Shown here piece after piece: positions 1-8,874 of a stretch of DNA of 64,000 nt. Under the pieces are notes generated by a model. It searched no databases and had not been told where the DNA came from. It was given only the letters and a program-made list of their open reading frames with translations. A program made the position numbers and the translations under genes. Numbering within the stretch: position 1 is the stretch's first letter; each line of letters opens with the position of its first letter. The stretch spans positions 3,722,001 to 3,786,000 of the forward strand of contig CP084613.1 of the NCBI GenBank assembly GCA_025917655.1. The letters are read 5' to 3'. The DNA comes from Chlorella sorokiniana (lineage: Eukaryota; Chlorophyta; Trebouxiophyceae; Chlorellales; Chlorellaceae).

Positions 1-2642
1 AAGAGGAGGAAGAAGGAGCCTCCCTCGATCCGGGCGGCTCTTTGCTGCCCCCTGTTTCCGCCTTCATCGCTTTCAGGATCCAGTGCTGGCTTCCTGTGCT
101 ACCTCCAGCTCTCTCTTTAGGCTCGACAAGCGCGCCCTCTGCTGCGGGCTCCCACGGCAAGGCAGGCTCTGCAGCGGGCTGTTCGACCTTGGACATATCC
201 CAAGGTGAGGGTGAGAGGGAGAAGGCGGGGCACAGAGGCCAGATCTGGACACGGGCACGGCCAGCGCCAGCGGCGGCTGCCAGCGCTCAAACCCTGGCGC
301 CCAAACATGGACTGACTCTGACGCCGCCTGCCTCCCCACCTCTTGCAGCATGCAGATGGAGCGGGCAACGTACGAGCGGGTGAAGGAGGAGGCTGGAACT
401 GAGCTGACAGACCTGCTGATGAGCCCGCCTGGCAGGGAGATGCACTCGCCGTGGCTGGGAGTGACCTCGTCTGTCCGCTGGCTCAAGTACGAGCACCGGT
501 GGATGGCGTGGCGTCCAGGCTACGACAAAAACGTCCTGGTGTGCGCTTGTTAGCCATGTGCCTGCCATCCACCAACCGGGTGTGCCAGCCAGCAAACCCT
601 CCACGCACAGTGTCACACACACACACACATGCACACCTGCAGCTCTTTGACAGCGAGGAGGAGGCGGCGGCGTACCACCTGGTGCACCGCCACCCCGACG
701 CAGTCGCCAGCCTGCTGCAGCTGGACACGAGCTACGCGCCGCTGGTGCATGTGCAACAGTACGTTAAGCGGCTAGTCGCCCGCAGGTAGGCTACTCAGCT
801 CAGCCGCATTCTTCTTCTTCTTGAAATCTTAATGACTTGATGGCAACGCCACCCGAGCCGGCCCCGCCCACCGTCCCTCCCCCTCCCACCGCCCTTCCGC
901 CCGCAGATCATCTGCCGGCCGCGCCAGCCCTCCCAGCAGCCCAGCTCGGCCGGCTACGGGCCGGTGCTCTTGGTGGCGCTGGAGCGGCAGGGCGTTGTGC
1001 AGCCGTCGGCGCACGTGTTGCACCCGAGAACGGCGGCCAAGTGGCCGGGCTGATGGGCCGCGTGGGGACCTTCCGCGTGCGCGGCGCAGCGGGGCTGGCC
1101 ACGCTGCCGGCGAAGCAGCTGCTGCGCGTGCGGGCGCTGGTGCCCGTGACTCGCCACGCCCTCTGCGGCCTCACCCCCGCCCAGGCGTGCCAGCTGCTGG
1201 AGGCGCAGGCGCCGGCAGCGGGCCTGCGCCACTGGTGGCTCGGCCACCTGGACCACATCTGGGCGGTGGCGCTGCTGTGCTTTCAGACGCAGCTGGACCT
1301 CGTCTGCTCCCTGCTCAACCTGCGCGTGCTGACGGCGAGGGAGAACATGCAGCTGGCCAGCCGCGGCAGGGCGCGGGTGCAGGGTCTGGCGGGCTCCCGG
1401 TTGGAGGGGCAGCTGCGCTGCTTGCCTGGGGGCGAGCTGGACGACCTTGCGCTGAGCCGCCAGGCAAGGGGCTGTGTGGTTTGCTGCTCTGTCTGCCCTC
1501 TGTCTGGGTGCTCTGACTCAGATTCCAAAGGTGCAGCCGCCAGCACAACCACGGGCGGCCAGCTTCGGCCACACATCCAGACCCAGCCCACCCAACCACA
1601 AAACCCTCTCACACCCATTCTGCATATCCGCTGTCCGCAGTTCCTGGCGGCCCTGGCGGCAGAGGCGGAGGAGTACGCGGCTGACATGCGCGGGCGCATC
1701 GCCGCCATGGGGGCGGGCCCCTGCCCCTGCGGCCCCTGCCGCGTGGCGGCCGCGCCCGGCCAGCCGCTGGAGACGCAGGAGCAGGTGACGGAGGTGGTGC
1801 AGCAGCAGCGCACCTGGCTGTGGAGCTGCATGTGCGGGTGCCTGCGCCGCGCCTTGGGCGTGCACCAGTGGCAGCTGGGACGGCACATGCAGTACGGCGG
1901 CACCGGCATGCTCGAGCACTATGTGCCCCTGCTGCCGCCCACCGACGGCAGCGGCGCCGGCATGGACCCCTGGCTGGCGGGGCAGATGGCGGAGGAGGGC
2001 GTGGCTTTGTACATAGCGCACGCGATGGAGGAGCGCAGGCTCGCTGCCCAGCGGCCGCTGCCGAAGCGGCTGCTGGACCGCGTGCAGCACAAGCTGGTGG
2101 GCTCCTTACGTGCGCTGCTGGTGGCCCCGCGCCAGGTGGACGAGGGGGAGCAGGTGGACGAGGAGCAGCAGGCGGCGGCGCGGCGGGAGCTGGCGTGGGC
2201 GTGGGCGGCGGACGGCGAGGCGGTGGCGCGGCGTGATGAGGAGCAGCGGCGGCGGCTGGCCGAGGCAGCGCGGCAGGCCGAGGCACAGCGGCTGGCCGCG
2301 GCACAGGCGGAGGCGGAGCGGCAGCAGCAGCTGCGTGACATGGCAGCCGCGATGCTGCGGCGGCAGCGGGAGGAGGCGCCGCCGGTGGATGAGGCGGAGC
2401 AGCTGCGGCAGCGGGTGGGCCCGTTCAAGCCCCCAGTGCGCGCTTCCGTCCGCGTCCGCGGCCGCAGCCGCAGCCGCAGCCGCAGCCGCAGCCGCAGCCG
2501 CTCACGCCGCAGCAGCTGGAGGAGATCCGCCCGGCAGCGCCCGGCGGAGCGGCGGCGGGCGAAAGAGGCGCGCCGCAGGCGGCGGCGCGAGTACATGGAC
2601 GACCAGCTCGTGCTGGCCCGGCACGACCTGCGGCGGCGATGA
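1..2642 (+). CDS. Unrecognised charged, Arg/Gln/Ala-rich protein, family copy A (5' end outside window)
   Basis: I do not recognise this protein. Five exons can be read by comparison with copy B (5952-8642): a first exon ending at a GTGAGG donor near 204; a second starting at or near the ATG at 350 (MQMERATYERVKEEAG); a third at about 641-786; a fourth at about 906-1468; and a last exon from about 1641 to the stop. The fourth exon carries the best-conserved block (LCFQTQLDLVCSLLNLRVL). The last exon is rich in Ala, Glu, Gln and Arg, probably coiled coil, and ends in an Arg-rich basic tail (ARHDLRRR). Position 1 aligns just after the start region of copy B, so the ATG probably lies upstream of the window. 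The fourth exon needs a frame change near 1030 relative to copy B. The CCGCAG repeat at 2460-2505 is read here as Arg-Ser dipeptides. No domain or function can be assigned. Confidence 0.6.
2460..2505. repeat. (CCGCAG)n microsatellite inside copy A
   Basis: About seven CCGCAG units in the last exon of copy A, read as an Arg-Ser dipeptide run. The matching tract in copy B (8460-8500) is read in another frame as Gln-Pro followed by Pro. Copy C (about 4480-4530, reverse strand) is read as Arg-Ser, like A. Confidence 0.85.
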
Positions 2643-2889
2643 GCGTTGCAGCGATTGTACGGGGGAGGTGGATCAGATGCTGGCGGGGTGGCGCTGAGGG
2701 CTTTGTGATTGTTATTATTGCTCACAGTGTATCATTCTTATTTTCGAAAGAGAAGTGGAGGGGGAGGAGTAAGTAGTGGTGCGGGGGATGATGGTGGGGT
2801 GCTCGGAGCTGCTACTGCCTGTCAATCCCGCCACACTAGCAGGGGGCAGACCTGCAGAGGGCGGCTAACCGGCGACTGCACTGTTCAAG
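2643..2889. other. 3' flank of copy A
   Basis: The first ~60 bases match the region after the stop codons of copies B and C. After that A diverges and lacks the conserved 3' block shared by B (8640-8860) and C (4126-4337). No gene is seen in the rest. Confidence 0.5.
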
Positions 2890-3306
2890 GTGGCGGGTGC
2901 CACCCAGGCCCAGGCCCAGCAGACGGCGGCGCCCCAGGCCCAGCCGGCTGGCTCAGCGCGCGCAGCAGCCCTCGCAGCTGCACGTGCCGCCCACGCAACA
3001 GCCGAGGAGAAGGCGCGGTTCGGCAAGAGCTGCCCCGCTCAGTTGAAGGAGTACCTGACGGCTGCCAGATGCACTCCTGAGGAGGACGGCTTTCCTGCAG
3101 AGGCGTGCTTGCGGCAGGACTGCAGTAAATGCGGGGCTGCGCAGCTGCCAGTGTTTGATGATGCCGAGCTGGCCTCGGACACCACTGTCCGCTGCGGGTA
3201 CGGGAGGATGCAGCCAGTGGCCATGTGCAGCAACCAGCAGAAGAGCAGAGGGGTGGCAGGCAGCAAGAAGAAGGGCAACAGCTGGTGTTGCGCACGTGTC
3301 AGGTGA
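2890..3306 (+). CDS. Orphan ORF with a Cys-rich segment; possible transposon-related remnant
   Basis: A 138-codon ORF; its first codon at 2890 is not ATG, so the start is uncertain and it may be an exon. The N-terminal third is Ala/Gln-rich. From about residue 45 it carries a compact pattern (CPAQLKEYLTAARC, then CLRQDCSKCG). This resembles, from memory only, Cys-rich segments of uncharacterised transposon-encoded proteins. The tail turns basic (KSRGVAGSKKKG). A further segment at about 3480-3570 (FFIAITWHWV, then RVKTEHIFILPTR) could belong to the same unit in another frame. It sits between copy A and inverted copy C, in the rearranged part of the window. No function is claimed. Confidence 0.25.
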   Translation: MAGATQAQAQQTAAPQAQPAGSARAAALAAARAAHATAEEKARFGKSCPAQLKEYLTAARCTPEEDGFPAEACLRQDCSKCGAAQLPVFDDAELASDTTVRCGYGRMQPVAMCSNQQKSRGVAGSKKKGNSWCCARVR

Positions 3307-4125
3307 CAGCAGCCGAGTAGCAGCGCCAGGTGCCTAGTGTCTGGTGCCACTCCAGCTGGCTGTGCTGAAGTGGCACATTCATGTGGCCACACATAAAGCA
3401 ACTTGATGGCGGCGATGCATTGATCACCTCCAACCAAGTGGTCAGCATGGATTTCTAAGAGCCCCCACCGCTCCCCCAAACTGCAGGCCACCTTCTTCAT
3501 CGCCATCACCTGGCACTGGGTGCCAGGCGCAGCTGAGCGCGTCAAAACCGAGCACATCTTCATCTTGCCGACCAGGTGGGCTGCCCTGCCCTGCCCTGCC
3601 AGCACTGCCCTCGCCGCCCTGCCGCAACTGGGCGCGGGAGGGGGCGGCTGTAAGGGGTTGACCCTTACGCGTACTGCTGTACTGCTTGTCTTGCTTTTTC
3701 TTGCTTTCCGTGTGTCTGCGTTGTGCCCCTCGCCCTCTCTGTGTTCGCCAGTGTGGCTGTAACAGGAGCAGTTGCATGAGCAACTGCTTCTGATTCTGTA
3801 GGGACCACAGCTTCTGCAGGGGGTCAGCAGTGGACCACTCGAAGCAGGTCTGGTGCAGGACTGTGCCAGCCCGTTACAGCTGGGCGCGGGAGGAGGCGGC
3901 GGGGCACGGTGCAGTAGATGCTGGGCACGGTGCCCTTCCTTTGGCTAAAGGGCACTGTGATAGCCAGCCAGGCCGCGGGCTGGCAGCGCCTTGGGAGACG
4001 CACAGCGAGGAGGAGGACGGCGGCACCATCTTGGCATGTCCAATGCAGGAACAACGTGTATGGGAGATCTGCTGCGGTCTGTGTATGGTCGGCAACAGTG
4101 GAGAGGCGGGGTAGGGGCCATGTGC
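3307..4125. other. Region between the orphan ORF and copy C
   Basis: Only short ORFs are present. Apart from the possible coding segment at about 3480-3570 I see no supported gene. GCGCGGGAGG(A)GGCGGC occurs twice (about 3625 and 3885), a short direct repeat. Confidence 0.3.
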
Positions 4126-4930
4126 TGCTGATGGCGCGCCCGGAGTATGCTGTGAGCGACAGCGGCAAGCCCCTCACCTGCACCTGTCCAGCAACATCGC
4201 ACGCTCGTCACCCCCGCACCACACTGATCTTGCTTTCCAAGAACCAGTACACTAACACGAATAAAGCAAACTCAGAAACACCTCAGCGCCCGCCCCGCCA
4301 GCATCTGATCCACCTCCCCGTACAATCGCTGCAACGCTCATCGCCGCCGCAGGTCGTGCCGGGCCAGCACGAGCTGGTCGTCCTCGTACTCGCAACGCCG
4401 CCTGCGGCGCGCCTCTTTCGCCCGCCGCCGCTCCCGCCGGGCGCTGCCGGCGGATCTCCTCCAGCTGCTGCGGCGTGAGCGGCTGCGGCTGCGGCTGCGG
4501 CTGCGGCTGCGGCTGCGGACGGAAGCGCGCGCTGGGGGCTTGAACGGGCCCACCCGCTGCCGCAGCTGCTCCGCCTCATCCACCGGCGGCGCCTCCTCCC
4601 GCCGCTGCCGCAGCAGCGCGGCTGCCATGTCACGCAGCTGCTGCTGCCGCTCCGCCACCGCCTGTGCCGCGGCCAGCCGCTGTGCCTCGGCCCGCAGCAG
4701 AGGGCGCGCTTGTCGAGCCTAAAGAGAGAGCTGGAGGTTGAACAGGAAGCCAGCACTGGATCCTCAAACCGATGGCGGAAACAGGGGGCGGAAGGGCAGC
4801 AAAGAGCCGCCGAGATTGAGGGAGGCTCCTTCTTCCTCCCCTTTCTTTTGTCATCATGAAAACCATGGCACACGATAAACCTGGGCTGGTGCGACGGCTG
4901 GCTGATTAAGTGCGGAGCAGCTGCCTGATA
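4126..4930 (-). pseudogene. Family copy C: inverted, internally deleted copy of the A/B gene
   Basis: On the minus strand, 4930 to about 4697 matches the 5' flank and exon 1 of copies A and B (LRIQCWLPVQPPALSLGS in one frame). It joins directly to last-exon sequence at about 4692 (AEAQRLAAAQAVAERQQQLR), which runs to a stop at 4338. Exons 2 to 4 and most of exon 5 are absent. The join reads CTGCTGCGGGCCGAGGC; the parent sequences on either side share GGC there, which suggests deletion at microhomology. The block at 4126-4337 matches the region after the stop of copy B (8640-8860), inverted. The C-terminal frame is open for about 100 codons and keeps the Arg-Ser run and the DDQLVLARHDLRRR end. 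It cannot make a product like A or B. Confidence 0.75.
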
Positions 4931-4939
4931 CAGGCGCTT

Positions 4940-5060
4940 GGCTGGTTGTGGTGGGGAGCTTCGGCGTGCGCAGCGTGGCGGGGCTGGCGGCGAGGCACCT
5001 GCTGCGCGTGCATGAAGACCTTTGCCGAGCGGTGCTTGGAGCTCCTTGTTCAGCACTCCT
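4940..5060 (+). pseudogene. Family fragment D: short degenerate piece of exon 4
   Basis: Plus-strand translation gives VGSFGVRSVAGLAARHLLRV, which lines up with VGTFRVRGAAGLATLPAKQL in exon 4 of copy A (about 1063-1125) and with the same part of copy B. The match covers little over 100 bases and fades on both sides. It is best read as a relic of a further copy. Confidence 0.5.
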
Positions 5061-5951
5061 CCTTTCCAGCCGCTCTGAGTGCCTTTGGCTGCAGCGCTCG
5101 AGCCCCTCTTGCCGCCAAATCCAGGTGGCCCAGCAGTTGGTGTGCCCCGCTTCATCTCAGCTCGTATCTGTCATGCACTATCACTCTTTCGTGCCAGCCC
5201 AGCTATTGTGATGTACAGCAAAGGAGAAGCAAAAGCTCTCTCCGGATCAAAATTGCGGGGCGCGGGCGCGCAAGCCGGTTCCGCATGTCACCGCCTGCCC
5301 CGCCACAACAACGGCGCTGCTTGTGGGGTTGGCACTGTCCCCAGCACCGACCAGCTCTTGCACTGGGCAGCCGCTGTTTTACCGCACCCACCGGCGGGCC
5401 TGCGCTACTAAGCGCAGCCACCCAGACCATACGGCGCTGTTGCGTTTTCTAACGCAACTGTCCCATAGTCTTTTTGGCCGCGGGCCTTGCATCGGCGTGG
5501 TAGGTGAGCTGCAAGGCATGTACGCCTGGCAAACCCACCGCAATGAGCGCGCGGTTGTATTGCACAAGCTGCGCCGCCATGGGCTGTCGCCGGCCTTGGG
5601 GGAGGACGCCCCGGTGTCCAAAAACTGGGCTTGCAGGGAGGGGTGGAGGGCAGGGCGGGCTTCAAACAAGCTCTTTCTGGCCCGGTGCACCACAGCCTGG
5701 CGTGTTGCTCATGACGAACGAAGGCACACCGTTTGCAACGACGGCCGCCCCACCATTTGGTTTATCAGCTGGCAGACGAACAGCGAGCCGTCCTTGCTGC
5801 TCAGCCAGGGGGTGGTCTGATGTGGCACGCACAGCTGCTCAGCAGCCAATGTCCCTGCTCCTGCTCCGCCGCTTCGCACCCGATCAGCCAGCCGCCAGCC
5901 GTGCCGCCGTACCAGCCCAACACCCTTCCGCACAGCTCTCTGTGGGCTCTC
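5061..5951 (+). other. Region with an orphan ORF of about 165 codons (5323-5820)
   Basis: One longer frame runs 5323-5820 and includes GPCIGVVGELQGMYAWQTHR and ALGEDAPVSKNWA. I cannot assign it to a family, and its first codon is TTG or an internal ATG. It may be an exon or a chance ORF in GC-rich DNA. From about 5880 the sequence matches the 5' flank of copy C (CAGCCAGCCG through GATGACAACAGAAAG), so the duplicated unit begins upstream of copy B's ATG. Confidence 0.25.
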
Positions 5952-8642
5952 ATGCTGCATGATGACAACAGAAAGCAAAGCAAAGAGATGGAGCGAAGGA
6001 AGAAGGAGCCTCCATCGACCCGGGCTGCGTTTGAATTGGCTGCCCCTCCGCTGCCTCCTCTTTTCTCCTTCAATCACTTTGAGGATTCAGGCTGGCTTGG
6101 TCAGCAACCTCCAAGCTCTCTTCCGATCGCTCGTGAGCAGGTGTGCCCTCTGCTGCGGGCTGCCTGCACGGCAAGCCCTGCTCTGCTGCGGGCTGTTCGA
6201 CCTTGGACAGATCCTGAGGTGAGGTGGGAGGGAGAAGGAGGGGCACAGAGGCCAGATCTGGGCACGGGCAAGGCAAGCGGCAGCGGCGATTGCAGAGCAG
6301 CGCCAGCGCTCGAACCCTAGCATTTGAACCCAGCCTGCCTGGCAGTCTCTCACTTCATTCATGCATGCAGATGGAGCGGGCAACGTACGAGCGGGTGAAG
6401 GAGGAGGCCGGCGCTTACCTGACAAAGCTGCTGATGAGCCAGCCCGGCCGGCTCCTGACGTCGCCGTGGCGGGGAGTGAGCTGGGAGCCTCGGAAGCACC
6501 GATGCTGGCGCACAGACCTTCCACAACAACGCAGCAACCCGGTGGGTGCGCAATGTAGTGGCCGCCAGTCGGATGTCAAATGCTTTGGCCGGCCGCATCG
6601 ACCACCGCCCCCCCACCCCACCCTCCGTGCATGCAGCGCTTTGCCAGCGAGGAGGAGGCGGCAGCGTGCCACTTTGTGTGGCACTTCCTTGCCGCTGTCA
6701 GCGCCCTTGTGCGGCTGCAGACCAGCTATGCGCCGCTGGCGCGCATGCGGCAGTATGCGATGCGACTGGTCGCCCCGCATGTAAGCTGCAGGGTTGATTA
6801 CGCTCCTGCCTCCCACCCAGCATGCAAGGCCTGAACTCGCCTGCCTCCCACCCCTTGCGCAGCTCTTTTGCCGGCCCCGCGAGCCCTCCCAGCAGCCCAG
6901 CCCGGCCGGCTGCGGGCCGGTGCTGCTTGTGGCATGGACGGGGCCTGACTGGGAGCCAGCACACCTCCCAGCACCGGCCTCCGGCCCTGCCCAGCTCCAG
7001 CCCCGCAACCAGGAGGACAGGCTGACGGGCCGCTTGTGGAGGTATGGCGTGCGCGGCGTGGCGGGGCTGGCCACGCTGACGGCGGAGCAGCTGCTGCGCG
7101 TGCGGGCGCTGCTGCCCGTGCCTCGCCACGCCCTCTGCGGCCTCACCCCCGCCCAGGCGTGCGAGCTGCTGGAGGCGCAGGCGCCGGCAGCTGGCCTGCG
7201 CCACTGGTGGCACGGCCACCTGGACCACATCTGGGCGGTGGCGCTGCTGTGTTTTCAGACGCAGCTGGACCTCGTCTGCTCCCTGCTCTACCTGCGCGTG
7301 CTGACGGCGAGGGAGAACATGCAGCTGGCCAGCGGCGGCGTGGCGCGGGTGCAGGGACTGGCGGACACCCGGAGGAGGGGCAGCTGCGCTGCCTGCCCGG
7401 GGGCGAGCTGGGCGACCTGGCGCTGAGCCGCCAGGTAAGGGGCTGTGTGGTTTGCTGCTCTGTCTGCCGTCTGTCTGCTCTGGCTCAAGGTGCAGAATTG
7501 GGCTGGCAGCCGCCAGCACAACCGCAGGCTGCCAGCCTCATCAAAACTCAGTCCACAACTCCCTCACACACCCATTTCCACATGCGCTTGCTGCAGGTCC
7601 TGGCGTCCTTGGCGGCAGAGGCGGAGCAGCACGCGGCTGACGTGCGCGCGCGCATCGCCGCCAAAGGCGGGGGCCCTGCCGCTGCGGCCCTTGCCGCTTG
7701 GCGGCCGCGCCCGGCCAGCCGCTGGAGACGCAGGAGCAGGTGGCGGAGGTGGTGCAGCAGCAGCGCACCTGGCTGTGGTGCTTCATCTGCGCGTGCGTGC
7801 GCCGCGCCTTGGGCGTGCAGCTGTGGCAGCTTGGGCGGCACCGGCGGCACGGCGGCACCGGCATGCCCGAGCACTATGTGCCCCTGCTGCCGCCCACCGA
7901 CGGCAGCGGCGCCGGCATGGACGCGCAGCTGGCGCGGCGGGTGGCGCGCGAGGGTGTGGACCTGTACATGAAGCACGCGGCGGAGGAGCGCAAGCGCGAC
8001 GGTCAGCCGCCGCTGCCGAAGGAGCTGATGGACCGCGTGCGGCGGAAGCTGGTGCGTTCCCAGCTGGCGCTGCTGGTGGCTCCCCGTCGGGCAGGCGCAG
8101 GGCAGCAGGGGGTCGAGGAGCAGCAGGCGGGCGAGGGGGAGGAGGCAGAGGAGAGGCGGGCGGAGCAGGAGGAGCTGGAGTGGGCGGAGGAGGCGGACGG
8201 CGAGTCGCAGCAGCAGCGGTTGGAGGAGCAGCAGCGGTTGGAGGAGGAGCGGCGGCAGGCGGCACAGCTGGCCGAGGCAGCACGGCAGGTCGAGGCACAG
8301 GCGGAGGCGGAGCAGCTGGAGGGGGCTCGCGACAGGGCGGCGGCGATGCTGCGGCGGCAGCGGGAGGAGGCGCCGCCGGTGGATGAGGCGGAGCAGCTGC
8401 GGCAGCGGGTGGGCCCGTTCAAGCCCCCAGCGCGCGCTTCCGCCCGCGCCCGCGGCGCGCAGCCGCAGCCGCAGCCGCAGCCGCCGCCGCCGCCGCCGCC
8501 GCTCACGCCGCAGCAGCTGGAGGAGATCCGCCGGCAGCGCCCGGCGGAGCGGCGGCGGGCGAAAGAGAGGCGCCGCAGGCGGCGGCGCGAGTACGAGGAC
8601 GACCAGCTCGTGCTGGCCCGGCACGACCTGCGGCGGCGATGA
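5952..8642 (+). CDS. Unrecognised charged, Arg/Gln/Ala-rich protein, family copy B
   Basis: This is the most complete member of the local family; function unknown. Exon 1 runs from ATG 5952 (alternative ATG 5988) to a GTGAGG donor at 6219. Its last codon joins in phase to ATGGAGCGG at 6371. Exon 3 (about 6635-6780, RFASEEEAAACHFV) ends at GTAAGC. Exon 4 (about 6862-7434) holds the conserved LCFQTQLDLVCSLLYLRVL block. Exon 5 (about 7598-8642) holds PGQPLETQEQ, LEHYVPLLPPTDGSG and LVRSQLALLVAPRR, then a long Glu/Gln/Ala/Arg coiled-coil stretch and a basic end. Two places need one more base to hold frame against copy A: near 7370 and in the C run near 7670. The microsatellite is read as Gln-Pro and Pro. 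Copies A and B are in direct orientation about 6 kb apart. Confidence 0.7.
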
Positions 8643-8874
8643 GCGCTGCAGCGAGGGGGAGGTGGATCGGATGCCGGCGGAGCGGGCGCTGAGGTGTTTC
8701 TGAGTTTGCTTTATTCGTGTTAGTGTACTGGTTCTTGGAAAGCAAGATCAGTGTGGTGCGGGGGTGACGAGCGTGCGATGTTGCTGGACAGGTGCAGGTG
8801 AGGGGCTTGCCGCTGTCGCCGCAGCATCCGCAGGGCAGGCGCGCCATCAGCAGCAGCATAAGCCCCTAGACAGT
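8643..8874. repeat. 3' block of the family shared by copies B and C
   Basis: 8643-8860 is nearly identical to the reverse complement of 4126-4337, including TTTGCTTTATTCGTGTTAG and GGTTCTTGGAAAGCAAGATC. It abuts the stop codon of the downstream minus-strand gene, so the duplicated unit includes the spacer on this side. Confidence 0.75.

Noticed and set aside
2110-2725. Long Arg/Ala-rich ORFs on other frames of copy A's last exon
   Set aside because: They are shadows of the repeat-rich coding strand. Composition is forced by GC-rich codons and there is no independent support.
5323-5820. Possible TnpB/Fanzor-like zinc-ribbon piece
   Set aside because: A loose resemblance only; no paired Cys motifs and no catalytic residues can be seen.
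7548-8624. A 358-codon minus-strand frame opposite copy B
   Set aside because: It is Leu/Arg-rich because it is antisense to the Gln/Arg coiled coil. Copy A does not keep an equivalent protein.
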